From contig JAQTZZ010000004.1 in assembly GCA_028687545.1 (NCBI GenBank), positions 95,979-159,978 of the forward strand: a DNA stretch of 64,000 nt. Direction: 5' to 3'. Shown here piece by piece: positions 25,499 through 34,156 of the stretch. This DNA is from Candidatus Wallbacteria bacterium. GTDB lineage: Bacteria > Muiribacteriota > JAQTZZ01. Under the pieces are notes generated by a model. It saw only the letters and a list, made by a program, of their open reading frames with translations, did no database searches and was not told where the DNA came from. The first letter of the stretch is position 1. Each line of letters opens with the position of its first letter. The translations under genes were made by a program, and so were the position numbers.

Positions 25499-27305
25499 AG
25501 ACTGTTCTCCAGTCAAGGTTGTCTAAAAACTCCGGCTGAGATTCCTTGTAAAGCACGAAATTTTCCAGCACCAGCACGTCGATCCCTGAGCGCATGAAGC
25601 ATTTATAAGCATCGAGCGGGGAGCAGACAATGGGTTCCCCGCGCAGATTGAAAGAAGTGTTGATTATCACCGGGCAGCCGGTTTTTTTGAAAAAGGCTGA
25701 AATCAGGGCATAGTAATCCGGATTGTCAAGCCTGTTCACGGTCTGGATCCTGGCGGAATAATCCAGATGAGTTACAGCCGGAATGCTTGACCTCACCGCA
25801 TTCAGTTTGTCGATCCCCAAAAGTTTCTGTTCTGATTCGGTGATCCGACACCGCCTGCCCTGCAGTACATCTGCGGTCAGGAGCATATAGGGGCTTTCCC
25901 GGTCGAGATCAAACCAGTTGGAAGTCTCTTCGGCAAGCACTGAGGGAGCGAAAGGCCGGAATCCTTCCCGAAACTTGATTTTGAGATTCAATTTCTTCTG
26001 CATTTCAGGATTTCTGGAATCTGCGATGATGGAGCGGCTGCCAAGGGAACGCGGGCCGAATTCCATCCTGCCGTTGAACCAGCCGATCACCTTGCCCTGG
26101 ATCAGCTGTTCGGAAATCAGGTCAGGCAGATCATTTCCCGCTGCAACATACGGGAGTTTGCGTTCGTCGAGAAATTTACGGATAAAGTCCTGACTATAGG
26201 CAGGACCGAGGTAGGATCCTTTCTGCAGATCCCCGTTCTTTGCCGGGGCCGGCAGCCCCAGGTAATGATGGTGAGCAAGAAAAGCCGCTCCCAGCGCTCC
26301 GCCGGCATCACCGGCAGCAGGCTGTATCCAGATGTCATCGAAAATACGGGAGCGGAGCAGTTTCCCGTTGGCCACGCAGTTCAGGGCTACGCCGCCTGCG
26401 AGGCAGAGCTGCTTCTCCCTTGTCGATTTTTTGACATGCCTGGCCATCCTCAGCATGATTTCCTCTGTGACTTCCTGGATCGAGCGGGCCAGGTCCATCT
26501 CCCGCTGAGTGATTTCCGCTTCCGGCTGCCTGGGTTTTCCCCCGAAAAGAGAAGCGAATTTAGCGTTTGTCATGGTGAGCCCGCTGCAATAATCAAAATA
26601 TTCCATGTTCAGTCTGAACGAGCCGTCTTCTTTCAGGTCCAGCAGATGATCGTAAATCTGTTTTACAAATTTCGGTTCCCCGAAAGGAGCCAGTCCCATG
26701 ATCTTGTATTCTCCTGAATTCACCTTGAAGCCGCTGAAAAATGTGAAAGCTGAATAAAGGAGCCCCAGGGAATGGGGAAAATGCTGTTCAGACAGGATTT
26801 TCAGGCGGTTGCCTTCGCCGGTCCCGAATGCGCTGCTGGCCCATTCGCCGACCCCGTCCACAGTCAGAAAGGCCGCCCGTTCGAAAGGGGAGGGGAAAAA
26901 CGCGGAAGCCGCGTGTGACTCGTGATGCTCGGCGAAGAGAATCCTTCCGCAGTATCCAGTTTCCCTGCGGATCAGGTCAGACAGCCACAGTTTCTTTGAG
27001 ATCCATGGTGGAATTGAGGTCAGGAATGAAGCTAGTCCGGCGGGAGCGAAGCAGAGGTAAGTTTCCAGCAGCCGTTCAAATTTGACGAACGGTTTGTCGT
27101 AAAACGCGATGGATTCAAGTTCAGCCGGAAGGATGCCGGCTTCAGAAAGGCAGTATTGGATCGCATTTTTCGGGAAATCATGATGATGCTTGATCCGGGT
27201 GAAGCGCTCTTCCTGGGCTGCAGCCACAATCTTTCCGTCAGCCAGCAGGCAGGCGGCAGAATCATGGTAAAATGCGGAAATTCCCAGTATGTATTTATTG
27301 ATCAT
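25485..27305 (-). CDS. O-carbamoyltransferase (NodU/CmcH/SxtI family)
   Basis: 606 residues. The N-terminal Kae1/YrdC-like ATPase domain starts ILGISAFYHDSAACLL, with the metal-binding H and D of FAEHHESHAASAFFPSPFE and LTVDGVGE. The C-terminal domain has GWFNGRMEFGPRSLGSRSIIADSR, FRPFAPSVL, and NTSFNLRGEPIV. The family transfers carbamoyl from carbamoyl phosphate, through carbamoyl-AMP, to hydroxyl groups of sugars or natural products. The acceptor is unknown; the adjacent flippase suggests a glycan. An 8-bp perfect inverted repeat (27305-27312 / 27318-27325) touches the start codon, and there is no good Shine-Dalgarno. Confidence 0.93.
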   Translation of the reverse strand: MINKYILGISAFYHDSAACLLADGKIVAAAQEERFTRIKHHHDFPKNAIQYCLSEAGILPAELESIAFYDKPFVKFERLLETYLCFAPAGLASFLTSIPPWISKKLWLSDLIRRETGYCGRILFAEHHESHAASAFFPSPFERAAFLTVDGVGEWASSAFGTGEGNRLKILSEQHFPHSLGLLYSAFTFFSGFKVNSGEYKIMGLAPFGEPKFVKQIYDHLLDLKEDGSFRLNMEYFDYCSGLTMTNAKFASLFGGKPRQPEAEITQREMDLARSIQEVTEEIMLRMARHVKKSTREKQLCLAGGVALNCVANGKLLRSRIFDDIWIQPAAGDAGGALGAAFLAHHHYLGLPAPAKNGDLQKGSYLGPAYSQDFIRKFLDERKLPYVAAGNDLPDLISEQLIQGKVIGWFNGRMEFGPRSLGSRSIIADSRNPEMQKKLNLKIKFREGFRPFAPSVLAEETSNWFDLDRESPYMLLTADVLQGRRCRITESEQKLLGIDKLNAVRSSIPAVTHLDYSARIQTVNRLDNPDYYALISAFFKKTGCPVIINTSFNLRGEPIVCSPLDAYKCFMRSGIDVLVLENFVLYKESQPEFLDNLDWRTVYELD

Positions 27306-27325
27306 TTGATAAGTAATTTATCAAA
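27305..27325. promoter_or_regulatory. Inverted repeat at the carbamoyltransferase start
   Basis: TTTGATAA (27305-27312), 5-nt spacer, TTATCAAA (27318-27325). Perfect dyad between the divergent carbamoyltransferase and kdsA genes, overlapping the carbamoyltransferase ATG. It could be an operator or an mRNA hairpin. Confidence 0.35.
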
Positions 27326-27362
27326 ATCAGGCCGGAATTCAAAAGTTTCTCCAATCTGCCAG

Positions 27363-27392
27363 TTGAATTTTCCGACCAGGATGGGATAAAAT
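27363..27392 (+). promoter_or_regulatory. Promoter of the kds operon
   Basis: TTGAAT (27363-27368), 18-bp spacer, TAAAAT (27387-27392). The predicted start near 27399 leaves a short leader that includes AAAAGGGAG. Confidence 0.45.
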
Positions 27393-27422
27393 TGGTCCTG
27401 CTGATAACACGAAAAGGGAGTT

Positions 27423-28265
27423 TTGCCGAAGGTGCCACTAAAAAAAATTTCAATTTCCACAAAAGTACGGATCGGGATCGGGGAACCGCTGACACTGATT
27501 GCCGGACCCTGTGTGATCGAACCGGATGAATTGATTCTCAGGACTGTGGGACTGGAGCTCAAGAAAATCTGCCAGGATCTGGGGATCAACTTCATTTTCA
27601 AAACTTCATACGACAAGGCTAACCGTTCCGCCGGTGATGCCTATCGGGGACCGGGTCTGGAAAAATCACTGCCCATCCTGGAGAAACTGAAGAAGGAACT
27701 GGAAGTTCCGCTGCTGATAGATATCCATCAGCCGTCTGAAGCGAAAATAATCGCAGCCGTGGCTGATGTACTGCAGATCCCGGCGTTTCTATGCCGCCAG
27801 ACCGACCTGCTTACTGCCGCCGCGGAGACGGGCAAAGTCGTGAATCTCAAAAAAGGGCAATTCCTGGCCCCCTCGGATGTCAGGCATGCGGTGAAAAAAA
27901 TCGAAGCCTGCGGAAACCAGCGGATTCTGCTTACTGAACGGGGCGCAAGTTTCGGCTATCATAACCTGGTAGTGGACATGCGCTCGTTTGAAATCATGAA
28001 AAAAACCGGATATCCAGTGATTTTCGACGCCACACACAGCGTGCAGCTGCCTGGCGCAGGTGAGTCAGGGACCGCAGGTGAACGTGAATACATCCCGCTG
28101 CTCGCGAAAGCAGCCCTGGCTGCAGGAGCCAATGCCCTGTTCATGGAAGTCCATCCCGAACCTGACAAAGCCCTCTGCGACGCATCCAACCAGTTCAGGT
28201 TGAGTGAAATGGATAAGTTGTTAAGAAAACTCACGGAGATATACAGGGTGGTAAACAGTGATTGA
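27423..28265 (+). CDS. kdsA: 3-deoxy-8-phosphooctulonate (Kdo-8-P) synthase
   Basis: Condenses arabinose 5-phosphate with phosphoenolpyruvate to Kdo 8-phosphate, the LPS inner-core precursor. The 280-residue chain has IAGPCVIE, FKTSYDKANRSA, LLIDIHQPSEA, LKKGQFLAPSD, the TERGASFGYHNLVVDMR block, FDATHSVQLPG and FMEVHPEPDKA. Start is TTG 27423 or GTG 27432; the AAGGGAG at 27414-27420 suits the second better. It begins a kdsA-kdsD-kdsC unit that gives Kdo from ribulose 5-phosphate, clear evidence for an outer membrane with LPS. Confidence 0.95.
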   Translation: MPKVPLKKISISTKVRIGIGEPLTLIAGPCVIEPDELILRTVGLELKKICQDLGINFIFKTSYDKANRSAGDAYRGPGLEKSLPILEKLKKELEVPLLIDIHQPSEAKIIAAVADVLQIPAFLCRQTDLLTAAAETGKVVNLKKGQFLAPSDVRHAVKKIEACGNQRILLTERGASFGYHNLVVDMRSFEIMKKTGYPVIFDATHSVQLPGAGESGTAGEREYIPLLAKAALAAGANALFMEVHPEPDKALCDASNQFRLSEMDKLLRKLTEIYRVVNSD

Positions 28266-29223
28266 GCTGGCAAAATCAGTACTGGAAAGCGAATCGCAGG
28301 CCATTCTGCGGCTACGCGGTTTCCTGGACGGCAGATTCAATGAAGCGGTCAAAATGATCGACGGATGTGAGGGCACCCTGATCGTCTCTGGAATGGGGAA
28401 ATCAGGATTAATCGGCCGCAAGATATCTGCAACCTTCGCGTCCCTGGGAGTTTCTTCGGCTTTCATGCACCCCGCCGAAGCCATTCATGGCGACCTGGGA
28501 ATGATCCGTGAGAAAGACGTGATCCTGGCGCTTTCCAACAGCGGAGAGACACAGGAAGTGATCCGGCTGGTGCCTTTCATCCGCAGACTTGGCGGCAGAA
28601 TCATCTCGCTGGTCGGCAATCTGGATTCATTTCTTTCCAGAAATTCGGATCTGGCGATTTACTGCGGCGTGGAAAAGGAAGCCTGCCCGCTCAATCTGGC
28701 GCCCACTTCATCCACTACCGCCATGCTGGCCATGGGTGACGCCCTGGCGATCGCAGTGGCACGGGTCAGAAACGTCCAGGAGCAGGATTTCGCCAAGTTC
28801 CATCCAGGCGGAAGCCTGGGCCAGAAACTGCTGAACCGGGTGCGCGATGTGATGCATACAGGTGACCGCATACCACGCGTAAAATCCAGTCAGCCCCTCT
28901 CTGATGCGCTGATTGAGATAACCAACAAAGGTTTCGGATTCACGCTGGTGACTGAAGGAGCGGATCTTCTGGCTGGAATTCTCACTGACGGCGACCTCCG
29001 GCGCATCCTGCAGAGCGGAAAATTCGAACTGTCAATGCCGGTTTCCGGATACATGTCCAGAAAACCCAAGAGTATCAAAGGTGAAACTCTGATCGCAGAC
29101 GCCCTGGAGATGATGGAAAAGTTTTCCATCACTGCCCTGGTCGTTGTCGAGAGAGACACTCCGGAAGGGATAGTGCACCTGCACGACCTGCTGGGGCGGG
29201 GGAATATCAGGATTGAATTGTAA
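28258..29223 (+). CDS. kdsD: D-arabinose-5-phosphate isomerase
   Basis: Interconverts ribulose 5-phosphate and arabinose 5-phosphate for KdsA. 321 residues: an SIS domain (IVSGMGKSGLIGRKI, LSNSGETQEVI, LAPTSSTTAMLAMGDALAIA, KFHPGGSLG) followed by two CBS domains (about 205-321). The GTG 28258 overlaps the kdsA stop by 8 bp. The shared operon supports KdsD over a GutQ-like role. Confidence 0.93.
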   Translation: MIELAKSVLESESQAILRLRGFLDGRFNEAVKMIDGCEGTLIVSGMGKSGLIGRKISATFASLGVSSAFMHPAEAIHGDLGMIREKDVILALSNSGETQEVIRLVPFIRRLGGRIISLVGNLDSFLSRNSDLAIYCGVEKEACPLNLAPTSSTTAMLAMGDALAIAVARVRNVQEQDFAKFHPGGSLGQKLLNRVRDVMHTGDRIPRVKSSQPLSDALIEITNKGFGFTLVTEGADLLAGILTDGDLRRILQSGKFELSMPVSGYMSRKPKSIKGETLIADALEMMEKFSITALVVVERDTPEGIVHLHDLLGRGNIRIEL

Positions 29224-29239
29224 AATGTAAAGGTGGAGA

Positions 29240-29794
29240 ATGAAGCCTTCCGGCATGGCAGCAAAATACAAGAAAATCAAAGCCCTGATTCTGGATGTGG
29301 ACGGGGTTCTCACGGACGGATTACTGTATTTCAGCGATGCCGGTGAGTCGTTCAAGGCTTTCAACGTTCAGGACGGGCTCGGCATAGCAGTCTGGCGCTC
29401 AGCCGGATACAAAGTTTTCATCATCACCGGAAGAAAATCCCGGATCGTCAAGCGCAGAGCGGATGATCTTCAGATCGACGGAGTATTCCAGGGTGTCGGC
29501 AACAAACTGGAAGCACTCAAACTGATCTGCCGGCAGCACGAACTCAACCTTCAGGAACTCGCCTATGTCGGAGACGATCTGAATGACCTGTCTGCCCTCC
29601 TCTGCTGCGGCGTCTCGCTGGCCCCGCGCCAGGCTGTCCCGGAAGTCAAAAACCGTGTGGATCATGTGCTGGCCCGTGCAGGCGGGTCTGGAGCCGTACG
29701 CGAAGCCATCGAGCTGATTCTGAAAAAAAAGGGAACCTGGGACAAAGTGCTGGAGCATTTTGAAACCGGGCCGGAAGAGAGGACTGGGAAGTGA
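29240..29794 (+). CDS. kdsC: Kdo-8-phosphate phosphatase (HAD family)
   Basis: Hydrolyses Kdo 8-phosphate to Kdo. The 184-residue HAD fold lacks a cap domain; motif I is LDVDGVLTDG (nucleophile DxD), motif II is IITGRKS, the motif III Lys follows, and motif IV is YVGDDLNDL. GGTGGAGA precedes ATG 29240, 16 bp after kdsD. The 3' end overlaps argS by 4 bp. Confidence 0.94.
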   Translation: MKPSGMAAKYKKIKALILDVDGVLTDGLLYFSDAGESFKAFNVQDGLGIAVWRSAGYKVFIITGRKSRIVKRRADDLQIDGVFQGVGNKLEALKLICRQHELNLQELAYVGDDLNDLSALLCCGVSLAPRQAVPEVKNRVDHVLARAGGSGAVREAIELILKKKGTWDKVLEHFETGPEERTGK

Positions 29795-31479
29795 TCGATC
29801 TGCTGACTGAAATATACGGCTGTTTGATTAAACAGCTCCCCCCAGGGCTTGACCCTGCCGTGATCTGTGAAATACCCAAGGCTGAGTTCGGAGATCTGGC
29901 AATCCCATGCTTCGTGATGGCCAGAGAACAGAAAAGAAAACCTCAGGAAATAGCTCAGGATCTGATGTCCAGAATGACGACCGATCCCGATATTATGAAT
30001 TTATGCACCCTGTCCGTTTCCGGCGGATACTTGAATTTCCGTTTTAACGATCTCGTACTTTCCAGGGCGATGATGGAGCAGAACAGGCGTGGCACTGAAA
30101 TAGGTTTTCTGCCACAGAACGGGCAGCGGGTGGTGATCGATTTTTCCTCACCCAATATTGCCAAGCCTTTCAGTATCGGGCATCTCCGCTCCACTTCGAT
30201 CGGCAACTCCCTTTCCAGGATAATGACTGCTTCCGGATATGAGGTGATAGGAATCAACCATCTCGGGGACTGGGGAACTCAATTCGGCAAGATGATCTGG
30301 GCCTTTCGCAGATGGGGCGACGGGCAAAGACTGGAAACAGAGGGAATCAGATATCTGCTCGAACTTTATGTTAAATTCCATTCAGAAGCCGAACTGGATA
30401 CCTCGCTTGAAGAAGGAGCCAGGGAAGAATTCAGGAAACTCGAAAACAATGATCCGGATAACCGGATGCTCTGGAAAAAATTCATTGAGATCTCGCTTTC
30501 CGAATTCAGGCGCATCTATCAGCGGCTGGGGGTTGAATTCAGCTATTATCTCGGCGAGAGTTTCTATGAGGACAAACTCGCTTCAACAGTGCACAGGCTC
30601 GAGGAGCAGGGAATCCTGGTAGAAAGCGAGGGCGCCCTGGTGGTGATGCTGGACGACAAGAATCTGCCGCCGGCCCTGATTAAAAAGAGCGACGGGACCA
30701 CTCTCTATCTTACCCGCGACCTGGCTTCAGCGCTTTACAGGCACGAATTTCTGCAGGCCGACAAACTGGTCTATGTGGTTGGTTCAGAGCAGAAGATGCA
30801 TTTTCAGCAACTCAAAGAAGTGATCAGGAAGCTTGGCTGCGACTGGGCCGATCAGGTGGTGCATGTAGACTTCGGACTGTTCCGCTTTGCCGGGGAAAAA
30901 ATGTCCACCCGCAAAGGCAATGTGATCTTCATGGACGAAGTGATGAATGAAGCGAAGGAAACAGTGCTTCAAATAATAGAGGAAAAAAATCCGAATCTTC
31001 CTGACAAAGAGGAGATCGCCGAATCAGTCGGTACTGGAGCGATCATCTTCGGCGACCTGGTCAACGAGCGGATCAAGAATGTGGTGTTCACCTGGGAGAA
31101 AATGCTGAATTTTGAAGGCGAGACCGGTCCTTACGTCCAGTATGCCCAGGCACGCTGCCGGAGCATTCTGAGAAAGGCCGGCACCTTCGAGAAGGGTGTG
31201 CTGCCTGATCAAATCAATGAATACGAACGGGAACTGTTAAGAGAGATTTTTCTATATACTTTAAAAATCAGCAAGGCTGCCCTGCATTACAAGCCCCACT
31301 TCATCGCAGAGGCCGTGATCCTGATCTCCAGAGCCCTGAATCGATTTTATGCCAACTGCCCTGTAATCAAATCAGAAGGCAGATCACGCGATTTCAGGCT
31401 GGAACTGATCGAACTGACTGCGAATGCTCTCAAGGGCGGGTTGTATCTTTTAGGCATCAGGGCTCCGGAAGAAATGTAG
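29791..31479 (+). CDS. argS: Arginyl-tRNA synthetase
   Basis: Charges tRNA-Arg. 562 residues with the N-terminal additional domain, the HIGH-type motif in KPFSIGHLRST (about 126-136), GDWGTQFG, the MSTRKGN loop (about 370) and the C-terminal anticodon-binding DALR domain (YAQARCRSILRKA onward). The GTG start at 29791 overlaps kdsC by 4 bp and follows GAAGAGAGGA. Its link to Kdo genes is probably only operon sharing. Confidence 0.95.
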   Translation: MIDLLTEIYGCLIKQLPPGLDPAVICEIPKAEFGDLAIPCFVMAREQKRKPQEIAQDLMSRMTTDPDIMNLCTLSVSGGYLNFRFNDLVLSRAMMEQNRRGTEIGFLPQNGQRVVIDFSSPNIAKPFSIGHLRSTSIGNSLSRIMTASGYEVIGINHLGDWGTQFGKMIWAFRRWGDGQRLETEGIRYLLELYVKFHSEAELDTSLEEGAREEFRKLENNDPDNRMLWKKFIEISLSEFRRIYQRLGVEFSYYLGESFYEDKLASTVHRLEEQGILVESEGALVVMLDDKNLPPALIKKSDGTTLYLTRDLASALYRHEFLQADKLVYVVGSEQKMHFQQLKEVIRKLGCDWADQVVHVDFGLFRFAGEKMSTRKGNVIFMDEVMNEAKETVLQIIEEKNPNLPDKEEIAESVGTGAIIFGDLVNERIKNVVFTWEKMLNFEGETGPYVQYAQARCRSILRKAGTFEKGVLPDQINEYERELLREIFLYTLKISKAALHYKPHFIAEAVILISRALNRFYANCPVIKSEGRSRDFRLELIELTANALKGGLYLLGIRAPEEM

Positions 31480-31583
31480 CAGGCTGTTGAAAAACGCCCA
31501 TTTGCTTCGTTGTTTAGAGGCTCTTACAAATTGTTTGTTAGAGCCTCTTATGTCTTGCATCTGGTCGTTTTTGAGCAGCCTGT
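31480..31583. repeat. Nested palindromic intergenic element between argS and psd
   Basis: Outer arms CAGGCTG...AAAAACG...TGC (31480-31505) and their complement (31556-31583) match imperfectly. Inside, AGAGGCTCT (31516-31524) and AGAGCCTCT (31540-31548) are perfect inverted repeats, extended by an ACAAA/TTTGT pair to make a roughly 15-bp stem. It sits between convergent genes and may also terminate transcription. Confidence 0.7.
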
Positions 31584-31600
31584 CTATGAAATGACTTAAA

Positions 31601-32224
31601 TTACTTGGTTTCCGCTTGAACAGCGACCGGGGTCAGGCCGGCCCTGACATGTTCCCCTTCGAACACGACCAGGGAAAAATGCTTGGGCACTGTCAGCTGG
31701 CAGCCTGAACCGAATTTGATCATCCCGATTTTCTGCCCCTGGCGGATTTCTTCACCCTGGCTTACCCAGCAGACTATCTTGCGGGCGAGGATTCCGGAGA
31801 TCTGCCTGACAGTAATGGAAAAATTTTCGTTCTTGATCACTGTAGTGTTACTCTCATTCTGTTCGAGAGCTTCCTTTTTAAAGGCCGGCAGGCATTTTCC
31901 AGGGACATAGTTTAAGGATTCGACCTGGCCTCTGCAGGGAGCGCGGTTGATGTGCACATCGAACGGGGACATGAAAATGTGCACCAGCCAGCCGTCATCC
32001 TGCTCTTTGATCATTGTGATTCTGCCGTCAGCCGGGGAGTAAAGGATATTGTCGTCTGCAAGGGTTTTGCGTTTGGGATCGCGGAAAAAATACAGAATGA
32101 AGATGGCGATCAGCCCAAAGATATTTCTGAAAATAAGGCTGAGCCTGGATTTTCCGAAAGCGGACAGGAACAGGAATCCCGCAATCAGAGGCAGGGAAAG
32201 TTTGATCCCTTCGCGGTTGATCAT
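31601..32224 (-). CDS. psd: Phosphatidylserine decarboxylase, short (archaeal-type) proenzyme
   Basis: Makes phosphatidylethanolamine from phosphatidylserine at the membrane. The 207-residue short form has N-terminal hydrophobic segments, [23 protein letters not shown], and the autocleavage site GS in KFGSG (usually GST/GSS), where the Ser becomes the pyruvoyl group. ATG 32224 overlaps the serS stop by 4 bp. No phosphatidylserine synthase gene (pssA) is next to it, although the short form often neighbours one. Confidence 0.9.
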   Translation of the reverse strand: MINREGIKLSLPLIAGFLFLSAFGKSRLSLIFRNIFGLIAIFILYFFRDPKRKTLADDNILYSPADGRITMIKEQDDGWLVHIFMSPFDVHINRAPCRGQVESLNYVPGKCLPAFKKEALEQNESNTTVIKNENFSITVRQISGILARKIVCWVSQGEEIRQGQKIGMIKFGSGCQLTVPKHFSLVVFEGEHVRAGLTPVAVQAETK

Positions 32225-33549
32225 CGCTGCCTCTTGATCAGGTCTTTGCCAAGATACGGCCTTAAAACTTCAGGGACTGAGATCGATCCGTCTTCCTGCT
32301 GGAAGTTTTCCATCACTGCGATCAGGGTACGGCCGACGGCCAGTCCGGATCCATTGAGAGTATGCACGAATTCCAGCTTTCCGGTGGATTCCCTGCGGAA
32401 GCGGATATTGGCGCGCCTGGCCTGGAAGTCGCCGAAATTGCTGCAGGACGAGATTTCACGGAAGCGTTTTTCTGAAGGCAGCCAGACTTCGATGTCATAG
32501 CATTTCTCCGCGGAAAACCCCATGTCGCGCGAGCAGAGCAGAGAAACTCTGTAAGGGATCTGGAGCTTTCTGAGTATTTCCTCTGCATCGCTGAGCAGGC
32601 TTTGATGCTCTTCTTCGGATTTTTCAGGCAGGGTGAACTTGACCAGTTCCACTTTATTGAACTGATGCTGCCTGATCAGGCCCTTCATATCTTTGCCATA
32701 TGAACCTGCTTCGCTTCTGAAGCACGGAGTATAGGCGCAGTATCTGATCGGAAGCTGCGAACCTTCCAGAATTTCATCGCGGTGGAAATTGGTGACCGGC
32801 ACTTCCGCCGTGGGAGCGAGATAGAGATCCCATTTTTCGCATTTGAAGGCATCCTCCGCAAATTTCGGCAGCTGGCCTGTGCCGAACATCGATGAACCGT
32901 TGATGAGGAACGGTGGCAGGGTAAGGCGATAGCCTTTGCTCATCTGCTGGTCGAGCATGAAGCGCATCAGCGACCATTCCAGCAGCGCCAGATCGTCGAA
33001 CAGGATGGAAAAACGGGAGCCTGAAATCTTGCCGGCCCGGTCAAAATCCATCATGCCGAGCTTTCCGCCCAGTTCATAGTGGGGCAGGGGCTCGAATTGA
33101 AAGACTGCAGGCGTGCCATGGCTCCTGACGATCTGATTGAAAGACTCGTCGTCGCCTGGTGGAACGTCCGCAGCTGGAATGTTTGGGGTGCTCACCAGCA
33201 GGGTGTTAAGATTCTCCTCAGTCACCCGCAGCTCATCGGTTTTCTGTTTTTCCTCTTCACCCAGTCCCTGCATTTTCCCTATGATCGGAGCAGTGTCGCG
33301 TCCTTCTTTCTTGCACTTTCCGATTTCCTTGCTGGCCTCGTTTTTCAAGCGCTTGATCTCTTCCACCCTGTAGAGAAGGTCGCGCCTTTTTTTGTCCAGA
33401 TCCATGATCAATTCAAGCAGCGGGACCTTGATTTCAGGTGCAAGCGAGAGAGCTTCAGCGACCGGGATTTTCTCTTCATACAGGCCACGCTTGAGCCAGC
33501 CCAGCTTGAAACGCTCGGGGTTTTCCCTGATATCTTTGAAAGAATGCAT
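32221..33549 (-). CDS. serS: Seryl-tRNA synthetase
   Basis: Class II synthetase for tRNA-Ser. 442 residues: N-terminal coiled-coil arm (about 25-105), then motif 1, motif 2 ([26 protein letters not shown]) and motif 3 ([18 protein letters not shown]). The frame extends to 33696, but ATG 33549 begins the conserved [12 protein letters not shown] and has AAAGAGG upstream. It is co-transcribed with psd. Confidence 0.95.
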   Translation of the reverse strand: MHSFKDIRENPERFKLGWLKRGLYEEKIPVAEALSLAPEIKVPLLELIMDLDKKRRDLLYRVEEIKRLKNEASKEIGKCKKEGRDTAPIIGKMQGLGEEEKQKTDELRVTEENLNTLLVSTPNIPAADVPPGDDESFNQIVRSHGTPAVFQFEPLPHYELGGKLGMMDFDRAGKISGSRFSILFDDLALLEWSLMRFMLDQQMSKGYRLTLPPFLINGSSMFGTGQLPKFAEDAFKCEKWDLYLAPTAEVPVTNFHRDEILEGSQLPIRYCAYTPCFRSEAGSYGKDMKGLIRQHQFNKVELVKFTLPEKSEEEHQSLLSDAEEILRKLQIPYRVSLLCSRDMGFSAEKCYDIEVWLPSEKRFREISSCSNFGDFQARRANIRFRRESTGKLEFVHTLNGSGLAVGRTLIAVMENFQQEDGSISVPEVLRPYLGKDLIKRQR

Positions 33550-33621
33550 GGCAGACCTCTTTACAGTAATTAAGATAATCTTACCAGACCAGGCGAAATG
33601 GAAGCAACTGTGGCAAACAGA

Positions 33622-33975
33622 AGTGAACAGTGAATAGTGATCGGTGATTAGTACGGAATATCTTTTCCATTCACTAATCACTAGAGCCCATTTCATAAGT
33701 CTGCATCAGTCGCGTTCGGAGCTCCAAGGTTCAAAAGCTAGGCGCGGTGAGGAAGGAAATGTGGTGCATTTACGACGAGCCGCAACGAAGCTTTTGAATT
33801 TTGCAGCCCGAACCCGGAGGGTTGCCAGCACCAGACTGCGCATTTCTTCGTTATCCGGTCTTGATGATGCGCCGCATCAACTGCGACCGGATGGCCTCGA
33901 ACTGCTTGTCTGTGCAAGGCAACGCGACGATGCAGACTTATGAAATGAGCTCTAATCACCAGTCACTTCTCGTTT
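33622..33975. repeat. Heptad-repeat palindrome (family B), interrupted by the MITE-like element
   Basis: The left arm is AGTGAAC AGTGAAT AGTGATC GGTGATT AGT (33622-33652). The right arm (33669-33681 and 33953-33975), read on the other strand and with the insertion removed, is AGTGACT GGTGATT AGTGATT AGTGAAT. The arms pair as a long hairpin downstream of the thi promoter-distal side of serS. Confidence 0.7.
33682..33954. mobile_element. MITE-like non-autonomous element with terminal inverted repeats and TA duplication
   Basis: Ends at 33682-33707 and 33929-33954 are inverted repeats matching at 25 of 26 bases (TAGAGC-C/T-CATTTCATAAG and on); similarity continues to about 34 bp with one indel. 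Each end carries TA, the target duplication of IS630/mariner-type elements. Inside are two hairpins: TTCAAAAGCT/AGCTTTTGAA (33730-33739, 33789-33798) and ATCCGGTC/GACCGGAT (33853-33860, 33885-33892), the latter enclosing TTGATG/CATCAA. No transposase is encoded in 273 bp. It lies within the family B heptad palindrome. Confidence 0.8.
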
Positions 33976-34002
33976 GCATTAATCTGCTGGTATCAATATC
34001 AT
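33974..34002 (+). promoter_or_regulatory. Promoter of the thi operon
   Basis: TTGCAT (33974-33979), 17-bp spacer, TATCAT (33997-34002), with the predicted start near 34009, at the first bases of the riboswitch aptamer. Confidence 0.5.
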
Positions 34003-34008
34003 AACTTT

Positions 34009-34106
34009 CAGCAGGGGTGTTCTGATCCGGCTTCGGCCGGGCAGGACTGAGAGTGTCGTAAGACCAACCCTAAGAACCTGATCTGGATAATACCAGCGTA
34101 GGGAGC
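34009..34106 (+). ncRNA. TPP riboswitch aptamer (THI element)
   Basis: The conserved core is plain: GGGGTG (34014-34019), CTGAGAG (34047-34053), ACCC (34077 region) and the 3' block GAACCTGATCTGGATAATAC ending in CAGCGTAGGGA. P1 can form between TCAGC (34009-34013) and GCATGA after the core. It senses thiamine pyrophosphate and lies directly upstream of the thiamine genes. Confidence 0.95.
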
Positions 34107-34156
34107 ATGATCCATCAATTTCTTCATGCTCTCCTTCGCAAATCGAAGGAGGCTCC
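34102..34156 (+). promoter_or_regulatory. Riboswitch expression platform (Shine-Dalgarno sequestor)
   Basis: CTCCTTCG pairs with CGAAGGAG over a 5-nt loop (about 34131-34151), hiding the thi4 Shine-Dalgarno. Upstream, GAGCATGA at the aptamer's 3' end can pair with TCATGCTC (about 34123-34130), which would compete with P1. There is no T tract, so control is probably translational. Exactly which pairing is exclusive with TPP binding is inference. Confidence 0.7.
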
